A DNA stretch of 5,260 nucleotides from an uncultured Acetatifactor sp. (GTDB lineage Bacteria > Bacillota > Clostridia > Lachnospirales > Lachnospiraceae): the NCBI GenBank assembly GCA_910578995.1, contig CAJTSY010000165.1:2212-7471 (forward strand), in the 5' to 3' direction. A program made the translations under genes and the position numbers. The notes under the pieces were generated by a model. That model was not told the origin of the DNA, did no database searches, and saw nothing but the letters and a program-made list of their open reading frames with translations. Position 1 is the first letter of the stretch. The number at the start of each line of letters is the position of its first letter. This document shows positions 1 to 5,260 of the stretch, piece by piece.

Positions 1-2378
1 AACAGATTCACGATTTTCTGAATGACCGCATCCGTCATTTCATCCGTCACATCCGCCTCCCGGGAAGCCAGTTCAATGTTGAAAGCCATGCTCTTCTTGG
101 CAGCCCCCAGTTTCTCGCTCTCAAAGATATCGAAGAGCTCCACCTTTGACACCAGGTCATCCGCCTGCCGGATCTTCTCGATGATATCGCCGCATTCCAC
201 CTTCTTATCCACGATCAGCGAGATATCCCTGCTTGTTTTCCCATAAGGAGATTCCGGCACATAGTGTATCCCGTCCTTGAATTTCGTGCACAGGGCATCG
301 TAATCCAGTTCCGCCAGGAAGATTTTTGTATCCGCCTTCTTGTCTTTGGCGATGGCCAGGGAATCCACCACATCGTAGCGTAACTGTCCGAAAGCCCCGA
401 TGAAGGTATCGCCACAGTAAACGAAGGCCGTCCTGCCGGGATGGAGATAGGGGACATTGCCCTTCTTATAGGTAAATTGCAGGTCGTTGTCCGCCGCCAG
501 GGTCTCCAATGTCTCTTTCATAGTGAAGAAATCCTCCGACGCCCCCGACATTCCCAGGCACAGGGTCTTCACCTCCCGGGGCATCTCGGTCAGAGGCAGG
601 CTCTTCGGCAGGTACACATTGGCAAGCTCGAAAAACCGCAGATCCTCGTGGCCGTTCTTGAGATTGTTCTCTATCGCCCTGACCATGGAAGGTGCCATGA
701 AAGTCCGCATAATGCTCAGGTTCTCTGTAATGGGGTTCAAAATCTCCACCGCCTGCCTTGTCTTATCGTCCTCCGGGATCAGGAACTGGTCAAACTCCTG
801 TCTGGCAGTCATGGCGATGGTCTGAATCTCGAAATACCCCTGGGTGCAGAGAAATGTTTTTACAGCCAATTCTTTCCGCTGTGCCCCGTTCATGCCGCCT
901 CCGGTGACCAGCGCCTCGCTTAAGAAGGTGGGGACTACCTTGTCGTAGCCATATTCCCGGATCACTTCCTCCGCGATATCCTGGTCGGTCTCGATATCCT
1001 CCCGGTAGCGGGGGACCGTCATGGTCAGCACGCCATTCTCGCACTCCACCCCGAAATTCAGGTTCCGCAGAATCCGCACCATCTCCGCCTCGGGCACCTC
1101 TATGCCCAGGATATCATTCACCTTTGCGGCTGCCGCCTGGATCACCCTCCGTTCCCTGGAAGCCCCCGCGCTCACGTCAAAATGGGAGGAACTGACCTTA
1201 GCCACGCCCAGAGTCTGCACCAGGTTCAGCGCCCTTGCCATGCCGCATTCCACGGAATACTCGTCGATGCCCTTCTCAAACCTGGCCGCCGCGTCGGAAT
1301 GGAGCCCCAGCCCCCTGGCGGTCTTGCGGACGCTGTCCTTGCGGAATTTGGCGGACTCGAAGAGCACTTCTTTGGTATTTTCCGTGATCTCGCTGTTTAA
1401 GCCGCCCATGACGCCTGCCAGGCCCACAGCCTTTTCCTTATCGCAGATTAAGAGGTTGCTGGCGTCCAGGTTCCTCTTTTTCCCGTCCAGTGTCACCAGT
1501 TCCTCGCCCTGAACCGCCCGGCGCACCACGATGGAAGAACCCTCCAGGGTATCCAGGTCAAAGGCATGCATGGGCTGTCCGATTTCCACCAGTACATAGT
1601 TGGTGACATCCACCATGGCGTTTATGGCGTTATGCCCCACCGCGATGAGCCTGCGCTTCATCCACAGGGGGGACTCCATATACTGCACGTCATACACATA
1701 ATGGGCCAGATACCTGGGGCAGAGATCTCTGTCGATGACATCCACGCTGATCTCCTGGTTTACGGTATCGTCGCAGATATAGCCCATGTCCGGCTCTTTC
1801 ACTTCTTTCACCAGGAAAGCCGCCACCTCCCTGGCGATGCCCAGTACGGACTGGCAGTCCGGACGGTTGGCCGTGATGGAAATATCGAACACATAGTCGT
1901 CCAGTCCCAGGTACTCCTTGATATCCATGCCCACAGGCGCATCCCCGTCCAGGATCATGATACCGTCCACATCTGCTCCGGGATACCAGTTTTTATCCAG
2001 GCACAGCTCCTCCCCGGAGCAGAGCATGCCGTAGGACATCATGTCCTTCATCTTCCTGGGCGCGATCTCCAGGCCGTTTGGAAGCTTCGCCCCCACCAGG
2101 CAGGCCGGAACCTTCGCCCCCTGGAACACATTGTCCGCCCCCGTGAGGATCAGGTGGTCATGCCCCTGCTCCCCGCAGTCGATATGGCAGATATAAAGGT
2201 GCGTTCCTTCGTATTTTTCAATGGAAGTCACCTGCCCTACATAAATCTTCTCAATATTTTCGCCAAGGTACGTGACCTCCTCCACCTCAAGCCCGGCGGA
2301 GAACAGCTTCTCCTCCAGCTCCCTGGGCGTCACATCGATGTCCACATATTCTTTTAACCAGCTCAGCAATACTTTCAT
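1..2378 (-). CDS. pheT: Phenylalanyl-tRNA synthetase beta subunit, 3' end cut by window edge
   Basis: Beta chain of the cytoplasmic (alpha-beta)2 enzyme that charges tRNA-Phe and clears mischarged Tyr-tRNA-Phe. An uninterrupted frame of 792 codons runs from the ATG at 2378 to the left edge. Bacterial PheT is about 800 residues, so only a short tail is missing. Seen in order: N-terminal MKVLLSWLKEYVDID; an EMAP/OB-fold tRNA-binding domain (about 40-150, with YVGQVTSIEKY and the MMSYGMLCSGEEL signature near 113-125); the B3/B4 editing domain (about 210-395, with VDVTNYV, QPMHAFD, AGVMGG, LHSDAAARFEKG); B5 (about 405-480, ending in PRYREDIETDQDIAEEV); the catalytic-like core (about 490-690, with ITENLSIMRTF and RFFELANVY); and the FDX-ACB anticodon-binding domain (about 705-792, with SPYGKTSRDISLIVD). 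The start is set by GGGAGGT nine bases upstream, overlapping the pheS stop. Fourteen bases separate the genes, so they are co-transcribed. Oddity: the arginine of the usual GIRxI(N/D) editing-site motif is Asn250 (GHNAIN). Family call is essentially certain. Confidence 0.97.
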   Translation of the reverse strand, partial: MKVLLSWLKEYVDIDVTPRELEEKLFSAGLEVEEVTYLGENIEKIYVGQVTSIEKYEGTHLYICHIDCGEQGHDHLILTGADNVFQGAKVPACLVGAKLPNGLEIAPRKMKDMMSYGMLCSGEELCLDKNWYPGADVDGIMILDGDAPVGMDIKEYLGLDDYVFDISITANRPDCQSVLGIAREVAAFLVKEVKEPDMGYICDDTVNQEISVDVIDRDLCPRYLAHYVYDVQYMESPLWMKRRLIAVGHNAINAMVDVTNYVLVEIGQPMHAFDLDTLEGSSIVVRRAVQGEELVTLDGKKRNLDASNLLICDKEKAVGLAGVMGGLNSEITENTKEVLFESAKFRKDSVRKTARGLGLHSDAAARFEKGIDEYSVECGMARALNLVQTLGVAKVSSSHFDVSAGASRERRVIQAAAAKVNDILGIEVPEAEMVRILRNLNFGVECENGVLTMTVPRYREDIETDQDIAEEVIREYGYDKVVPTFLSEALVTGGGMNGAQRKELAVKTFLCTQGYFEIQTIAMTARQEFDQFLIPEDDKTRQAVEILNPITENLSIMRTFMAPSMVRAIENNLKNGHEDLRFFELANVYLPKSLPLTEMPREVKTLCLGMSGASEDFFTMKETLETLAADNDLQFTYKKGNVPYLHPGRTAFVYCGDTFIGAFGQLRYDVVDSLAIAKDKKADTKIFLAELDYDALCTKFKDGIHYVPESPYGKTSRDISLIVDKKVECGDIIEKIRQADDLVSKVELFDIFESEKLGAAKKSMAFNIELASREADVTDEMTDAVIQKIVNL

Positions 2379-2386
2379 GTATCCAT

Positions 2387-2393
2387 ACCTCCC
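2387..2393 (-). promoter_or_regulatory. pheT ribosome binding site overlapping pheS stop
   Basis: The minus strand reads TAGGGAGGTATGGATACATG from the pheS stop to the pheT start. The GGAGG core starts directly after the pheS TAG and lies nine bases before the pheT ATG. Ribosomes ending pheS therefore stop on the pheT ribosome site, which fits translational coupling of the two subunits. The overlap is seen; coupling is inferred. Confidence 0.85.
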
Positions 2394-3412
2394 TACGCCT
2401 TAAACTGCTTCAGAAATTCCACATCGTTCTCGAACAGCTTTCCCATATGGTTGATGCCGTATTTCAGCATGGCGATGCGCTCGATGCCGATGCCGAAGGC
2501 CAGGCCCGAATAGGTTTCCGGATCGATCCCGCAGTTCTCCAGAACCTTCCTGTTCACCACGCCGCCGCCCAGTACCTCGATCCAACCGGTACCCTTACAG
2601 AGGGGGCATCCCTTTCCGCCGCACTTGAAACAGCTCACGTCCACCTCCACAGAGGGCTCCGTGAAAGGGAAATAGGAGGGGCGCAGTCTGGTCCTGGCCG
2701 CGTCTGAGAACAGATTCTTCACGAACTCGTCCAGCATGCCCTGCAGGTCGCAGAGGGTGATATGCCTGTCTACCACCAGGCCCTCCATCTGGCTGAACAT
2801 GGGGGAGTGGGTGGCGTCCGAGTCGGAGCGGAACACCCTGCCGGGTACCAGTACCTTGATGGGCGGCTTTTTGCTGTCCATGACCCGGATCTGCCCGGGG
2901 GAGGTATGGGTGCGCAGGAGCAGGTCTTCCGTGAGCCAGAAGGTATCCTGCATGTCCCTGGAGGGATGGTCCTTCAGCACGTTGAGCCGGGTGAAATTGT
3001 GGTCGTCGTCCTCGATCTCCGGGCCCTCGAAGATTTCAAATCCCATTCCCGCGAACACATTAATGATCTCATTCTTCACCGCGGTCAGGGGATGAAGGTT
3101 CCCTACAGGGCGGCGCTTCACCGGAACGGTCACGTCTATGGCCTCTTTCTCGTACCTCTGCTTCAGCTCGAAAGCCTCCACTTCGGCTTTCTTCTCGTCA
3201 TATTTCTCCTGAACCCAGACTTTCACCTCGTTTACGAACTGACCGTAGGCTTTCTTCTCTTCCTTGGCCACCTCCTTGATGCCGTTCATGAGCTTCTGGA
3301 CGGAGCCGCCCTTGCCCAGGTACTTTTTCCAAACATCGGAAAGCTGTATCTCGGACTTGGCCGATTCAATGTCGTCCAGAAATGTTTTCTTCAACTCGTC
3401 TGCATTGAACAT
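2393..3412 (-). CDS. pheS: Phenylalanyl-tRNA synthetase alpha subunit
   Basis: Catalytic alpha chain of class II PheRS: it activates Phe with ATP and transfers it to tRNA-Phe as an (alpha-beta)2 complex with the downstream pheT product. It has 339 residues, normal for bacterial PheS. Seen: an N-terminal charged helical hairpin (about 1-90) that in this family contacts tRNA; motif 1 around 107-134 (HPLTAVKNEI, GFEIFEGPEIE); motif 2 around 194-211 (FRSDSDATHSPMFSQMEG); the FPFTEPSVEVDV strand (248-259); a CxxC-x4-CxxC cluster (Cys261, 264, 269, 272) as in many bacterial PheS; and motif 3 with GLAFGIGIERIAML (303-316). Ala305 matches the position that sets amino-acid pocket size (E. coli Ala294), so the wild-type pocket is kept. 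The ATG at 3412 is chosen because AAAGGAGA lies just upstream and MFNADEL begins the family's homology; upstream in-frame Met codons lie in the leader RNA. Ser207 stands where FHQ is common in motif 2. Regulated by the upstream T-box leader. Confidence 0.98.
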   Translation of the reverse strand: MFNADELKKTFLDDIESAKSEIQLSDVWKKYLGKGGSVQKLMNGIKEVAKEEKKAYGQFVNEVKVWVQEKYDEKKAEVEAFELKQRYEKEAIDVTVPVKRRPVGNLHPLTAVKNEIINVFAGMGFEIFEGPEIEDDDHNFTRLNVLKDHPSRDMQDTFWLTEDLLLRTHTSPGQIRVMDSKKPPIKVLVPGRVFRSDSDATHSPMFSQMEGLVVDRHITLCDLQGMLDEFVKNLFSDAARTRLRPSYFPFTEPSVEVDVSCFKCGGKGCPLCKGTGWIEVLGGGVVNRKVLENCGIDPETYSGLAFGIGIERIAMLKYGINHMGKLFENDVEFLKQFKA

Positions 3413-3420
3413 GTCTCTTA

Positions 3421-3428
3421 TCTCCTTT
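3421..3428 (-). promoter_or_regulatory. pheS ribosome binding site
   Basis: AAAGGAGA on the minus strand, with GGAG nine bases before the ATG at 3412. It decides the pheS start: the longer open frame (possible ATG at 3571) would begin inside the T-box leader, has no comparable site, and would add residues foreign to PheS. Confidence 0.85.
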
Positions 3429-3469
3429 GCTAAATTATGTTGCAAATTTCCACATGCGGGCCTGTGCAT

Positions 3470-3501
3470 AAAAAAATCCCCCTGCGCCAAACGCAGAAGG
3501 G
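3470..3501 (-). terminator. T-box-controlled intrinsic terminator before pheS
   Basis: On the minus strand CCCTTCTGCG, a short TTTGG loop and CGCAGGGGG form a stem of about nine pairs (two of them G-U), followed after one A by seven Ts (3476-3470). The 5' arm holds CCCTT, which also pairs with the T-box AAGGG, so the two structures exclude each other. It should terminate when charged tRNA-Phe is plentiful. Confidence 0.93.
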
Positions 3502-3721
3502 ACGAAATCATCGCGGTACCACCCTTTTTCACGAGAGAAACCACCCGGCTTCCCCATGCTCTCATTCTCACTTTAATGCAGTGACTACATCCTGCTTAGT
3601 TTCTCACAGGAAGCTCCCATGCTGAAATTCGCTGACACGCCCCACCGGATGCTTCCAGCCATGGCATCCTTCTCTTGTGACGGGAAACCGTGTCGGCTAC
3701 TGACACATTTTCATCGCTGAT
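3470..3721 (-). promoter_or_regulatory. T-box riboswitch leader specific for tRNA-Phe
   Basis: About 250 nt of leader RNA that senses uncharged tRNA-Phe and controls read-through into pheS-pheT. Reading 5'->3' on the minus strand: an AGTA motif (3701-3698), expected on the 5' side of a specifier loop; stem I strands GCCGACACG (3697-3689) and CGTGTCAGC (3639-3631), which pair with one mismatch; a distal hairpin GGATGC...GCATCC; then GAATTTCAGC (3630-3621), in which GAA is the loop-E strand facing AGTA and TTC (3626-3624) is the Phe specifier codon. Further down are a CACT/AGTG hairpin and the 14-base-type T-box GGGTGGTACCGCG (3524-3512), which would pair with the tRNA acceptor end. AAGGG at the T-box start can pair with CCCTT (3501-3497), forming the antiterminator and excluding the terminator. 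Pairing of the stem I base below the specifier loop looks weak by eye. Identification is firm from the T-box sequence, position and specifier; exact ends are approximate. Confidence 0.95.
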
Positions 3722-3727
3722 GGGGGT

Positions 3728-3756
3728 AGTATATCATTATTTTGCATGGTTGGCAA
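3728..3756 (-). promoter_or_regulatory. Sigma-A-type promoter of pheS-pheT
   Basis: The minus strand shows TTGCCA (3756-3751), a 17-base spacer, and TATACT (3733-3728), near-consensus for the housekeeping sigma factor. Predicted transcription start is the A at about 3721, seven bases further, just where the T-box leader structure begins. The -35 box lies only about 20 bases beyond the stop codon of the accessory ORF upstream, so the operon has its own promoter and does not depend on that neighbour. Confidence 0.85.
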
Positions 3757-3775
3757 GTAGGATATTTAGCGAGAA

Positions 3776-4562
3776 TTAAAAATCTTTACTCAGCAGAAAA
3801 TCCGCAATATGCATGGTTCTGATTCCTTCATAGTTACCGCCTGCGAAATCGTCCGCCATCAGCACATATTTCGGGTAGTTGTCGTGAATATCAAGCAGCC
3901 TTTTATATTCCCGTTTTTCCGTTTCGGAGGACTTGATTTCCTTTGTCACCTGAACATACAGCTTTTCCGCCCGTCTTGCGGCGATAAAATCAATCTCGCC
4001 GTCAGGAGTCTTACCGATATTCACCGCGTAGCCGCGCCGCAGCAGTTCCAGATAGACAACATTCTCCAGCATAGCGGCAATCGAGGTATGTGTATAGCCG
4101 AGAACGCTGTAACGAAGCGCAGTTTCCGCAAGATAAAATTTCTCCTGCGTTTTCAACAGTTCCTTTCCCTGAATGTCAAAGCGCGAACAGCGATGCCGGA
4201 TATATGCGTTTTCCAATTTTTCAAGATAGCTGTAAACCGTCTCGTTGTCGATGGTCCGGCGCTCGGATTTGAGATAGTCGGAGATGGATTTTGCGGAAAA
4301 GGTTCTGCCCACATTATCAAAGGCGAATTTTACAATCCGTTCAAGCTGATCTACCTTGCGCACCTGATTACGCCTGACTATATCCGAGAAAATCGTTGAG
4401 TTGTAGATGTCGCGGACGATGGTGTACACCTCATCGTCCGTATAGCGCTGCAAGTGTATCGCGGGAAAGCCGCCCAACCGGATATATTCAGTCAGCTCCC
4501 CCTCGGTTTGCCGACCTCGGTATACGCCTTTTTTTGTCCACATACATCGGTCTGTAAATCAC
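3776..4562 (-). pseudogene. DUF4143-type ATP-binding protein, internal deletion removing the AAA core
   Basis: Full members of this family are about 400 residues: an N-terminal AAA ATPase (AAA_14) followed by a C-terminal DUF4143 region with a PD-(D/E)XK-nuclease-like fold. Their cellular role is not well established. Here a GTG at 4562 with GGAGG eight bases upstream encodes (M)IYRPMYVDKK, the usual family N-terminus, which should run on to a Walker A GxxxxGKS. Instead, at seven As (4535-4529), the sequence jumps to the C-terminal half in the +1 frame. That frame is open from an ATG at 4543 for 255 residues and contains EYIRLGGFPAI (about 19-29), an IYNSTIFSDIVRR segment, a winged-helix-like stretch (about 67-110), and nuclease-like GEIDFIAARRAEKLYVQV (about 182-199) with DNYPKYVLMADD. 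Walker A and B are absent. In the GTG frame a stop is reached after about 30 codons. The internal ATG lacks a clear ribosome site. Most likely a pseudogene; a short C-terminal protein is possible. Confidence 0.8.
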
Positions 4563-4570
4563 TGTAGCCA

Positions 4571-4575
4571 CCTCC
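4571..4575 (-). promoter_or_regulatory. Ribosome binding site of the original ATPase start
   Basis: GGAGG on the minus strand, eight bases before the GTG at 4562 that opens IYRPMYVDKK. It marks the ancestral start of the ATPase gene, upstream of and in a different frame from the ATG at 4543. This supports decay by deletion rather than a naturally short gene. Confidence 0.7.
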
Positions 4576-4579
4576 ATCT

Positions 4580-4617
4580 GTATATATTATGCCGCAACTC
4601 CTGTCGCTGCTTGTCAA
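4580..4617 (-). promoter_or_regulatory. Possible promoter region of the ATPase remnant
   Basis: This is the 66-base gap between the tnpW stop and the ATPase start. The minus strand has a perfect TTGACA (4617-4612) and an A/T-rich CATAATATATAC (about 4591-4580) just before the ribosome site. The spacer is 20 bases to CATAAT or 22 to TAATAT, longer than the usual 17. Long spacers occur at promoters that need a DNA-distorting activator of the MerR kind, but no regulator is seen here. Weak call. Confidence 0.35.
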
Positions 4618-4628
4618 GGACGTATTCA

Positions 4629-4829
4629 TCATTTTTCATCACTTTTTCTTGGTCTGCCCTGTTTTCCATGCTGTAAATCATGGAGAATAACACGCTTTAG
4701 TTTTTCCTCCACGCTTTGGGTACTTGTAGCAGAGAAATGTACCTCGACTAAGTAGGTTGTCTTATCAATCTTCTTTTGCAAACAGGGCGTTAATCGCCCT
4801 GTGGTATTGGTCTGAATGTTGTCGCTCAT
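4629..4829 (-). CDS. tnpW: TnpW-type transposon-encoded small protein
   Basis: A 66-residue protein. The block RLTPCLQKKIDKTTYLVEVHF (13-33), followed by SATSTQSVEEKLKRVILHDL, fits the TnpW family of small proteins carried on conjugative or mobilizable elements of Clostridia. Their function is unknown; they are usually recognised by a strand of this type (IGxTTYxVxVHFS) followed by a helix. The C-terminus is strongly basic and holds GRPRK, resembling an AT-hook core, so DNA binding is possible. No signal peptide or membrane segment is seen. AGGAGG lies only three bases before the ATG, a short spacing, but no better start exists. It lies 66 bases upstream of the ATPase remnant's original start and just downstream of a terminator-like hairpin. 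No recombinase or mobilization gene is in the window, so it appears orphaned or its element lies off the right edge. Family call is from memory of the motif. Confidence 0.72.
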   Translation of the reverse strand: MSDNIQTNTTGRLTPCLQKKIDKTTYLVEVHFSATSTQSVEEKLKRVILHDLQHGKQGRPRKSDEK

Positions 4830-4846
4830 GTTCCTCCTTTTGGGCG

Positions 4847-4888
4847 TAAAAAAAGACGCATGGTTTACAATTCACTGTTCCATGCGCC
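4847..4888 (-). terminator. Intrinsic terminator between the Rpn-like gene and tnpW
   Basis: The minus strand reads GGCGCATGG (4888-4880), a 16-base loop, CCATGCGTC (4863-4855), then seven Ts (4854-4848). Nine pairs form, including one G-U, and inner ACA/TGT pairing can shorten the loop. The flanks GCGTAAA and TTTACGC are also complementary, so the inverted repeat extends outward past the T run. The wobble and T run favour the minus direction: it should end transcription of the gene at the right edge or attenuate tnpW. Confidence 0.75.
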
Positions 4889-4905
4889 TTTACGCTGTTT
4901 TATTG

Positions 4906-4934
4906 ATATTAAATTGTTTTACCGATTACGCCAA
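4906..4934 (-). promoter_or_regulatory. Possible promoter before tnpW
   Basis: TTGGCG (4934-4929) and TAATAT (4911-4906) are separated by 17 bases on the minus strand, at the very end of the Rpn-like gene. A transcript from here would start near 4899 and run into the hairpin at 4847-4888 before reaching the tnpW ribosome site. Only a motif match; such pairs arise by chance in A/T-rich DNA. Confidence 0.3.
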
Positions 4935-5260
4935 CTGTATAATCTCGGCTTCAAGCTCCTTTAATTCCTCCATTGATAATGCAGGAACATAACGTGCAAT
5001 CTTTTCAAGAGAAAGTTCTCCGTCTTTAATCATTCTTTCTGCGGTTTCCCTGTCTGCGTCATGCCTTTCGCTTCTGATAAATGATTTCATAATCTGTTCT
5101 TCATCAAACAAACTCATCATAATTGTCACAACCTCCTTTTCTCTCTGTGCTAAATATTCCCTTAAAACATTCCTGTCTTTGCATATGCGGATTGTTTTCA
5201 TAACTGCCTTTTGTGTCATTCCATGCTGTTTTGTCTGCTCGTTAAAAACTTTGCAGAAAA
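4926..5260 (-). CDS. C-terminal part of an Rpn/PD-(D/E)XK-family putative transposase-like protein
   Basis: The frame is open from the right edge to the TAA at 4926-4928, giving 110 residues. An ATG exists at 5219, but the upstream codons (FCKVFNEQTKQHG) are also open and look like protein, so the real start probably lies outside the window. Seen: a charged helical region ICKDRNVLREYLAQREKEVV, then MMSLFDEEQIMKSF, a long helix, and a C-terminal segment with MIKDGELSLEKIARYVPALS (a short helix-turn-helix-like motif) and ELKELEAEIIQL. This layout, an F-ExxE-like turn followed by ERMIKxGxxxxEKIA, is typical of the tails of Rpn-type recombination-promoting nuclease/putative transposase proteins in Clostridia. 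The catalytic PD-(D/E)XK domain would be N-terminal and is not visible, so nuclease activity cannot be judged. A terminator-like hairpin follows 37 bases after the stop. Family call is moderate; it could be another hypothetical with the same tail. Confidence 0.6.
   Translation of the reverse strand, partial: FCKVFNEQTKQHGMTQKAVMKTIRICKDRNVLREYLAQREKEVVTIMMSLFDEEQIMKSFIRSERHDADRETAERMIKDGELSLEKIARYVPALSMEELKELEAEIIQLA

Noticed and set aside
1021..1512. Plus-strand open frame of 163 codons, rich in Ser and Pro
   Set aside because: Antisense to the B3-B5 part of pheT, with low-complexity composition and no family signal.
1566..2357. Plus-strand open frame of 263 codons
   Set aside because: It lies antisense to pheT, whose frame is continuous and matches the family along its whole length. 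The protein is rich in His, Gly and Pro in a way typical of an antisense shadow, and it has no recognisable domain.
2762..3433. Plus-strand open frame of 223 codons
   Set aside because: Antisense to pheS and explained by its codon bias. No family resemblance and no ribosome site noticed.
3413..3571. N-terminal extension of pheS from an ATG at 3571
   Set aside because: The extra codons lie in the T-box antiterminator and terminator. The ATG at 3412 has the ribosome site and begins PheS homology.
3437..3625. Plus-strand open frame across the pheS leader
   Set aside because: It crosses the T-box terminator, T-box and specifier region, which are structured RNA on the other strand.
3809..4399. 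Plus-strand open frame of 196 codons
   Set aside because: Antisense to the C-terminal part of the DUF4143-type remnant, whose minus-strand translation shows clear family motifs.
1..5260. CRISPR array, tRNA or rRNA genes, toxin-antitoxin pair or new defence system
   Set aside because: No regularly spaced repeats or RNA gene signatures were seen. The DUF4143-type remnant and small tnpW do not form a convincing two-gene system because the ATPase core is missing and tnpW is a known transposon-associated family.

Overview
The window reads as a piece of a Firmicutes chromosome, most likely a Clostridia/Lachnospiraceae-type gut anaerobe. This is inferred from a Phe T-box leader in front of pheS-pheT, strong GGAGG ribosome sites, the G+C-rich codon use of pheST, and a TnpW-type transposon protein and Rpn-like protein of the kind common in that family. 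Species cannot be named from the sequence alone. Every supported gene lies on the minus strand, so transcription runs right to left.

Left part (1 to about 3760): the phenylalanyl-tRNA synthetase operon. A consensus-like promoter (3728-3756) starts a leader of about 300 nt that has the hallmarks of a T-box riboswitch: AGTA motif, specifier-loop codon TTC, T-box sequence GGGTGGTACCGCG, and an antiterminator/terminator switch ending in seven Ts. It is followed by pheS (339 codons, complete) and pheT (792 codons seen; the last few residues run off the left edge). The pheT ribosome site overlaps the pheS stop codon, which fits translation of the two subunits at matched levels. Uncharged tRNA-Phe should bind the leader and let transcription continue into both genes.

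Right part (about 3776 to 5260): visibly more A+T-rich and accessory in character. From the operon outward it holds (1) a broken DUF4143-type ATP-binding protein, in which the first about 11 residues of the family are joined, out of frame at a run of seven As, to the C-terminal half, so the AAA ATPase core is gone; (2) a small TnpW-type transposon-encoded protein with a basic AT-hook-like tail; (3) a strong terminator-like hairpin; (4) the C-terminal end of a protein resembling Rpn/PD-(D/E)XK-family putative transposases, entering from the right edge.

The picture is a conserved housekeeping operon next to decayed mobile or accessory remnants. I see no CRISPR array, rRNA or tRNA gene and no convincing new multi-gene system. 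The points most worth checking are the deletion-derived ATPase pseudogene with its 7-A run, the replaced arginine in the PheT editing site, and the promoter/hairpin arrangement in front of tnpW.
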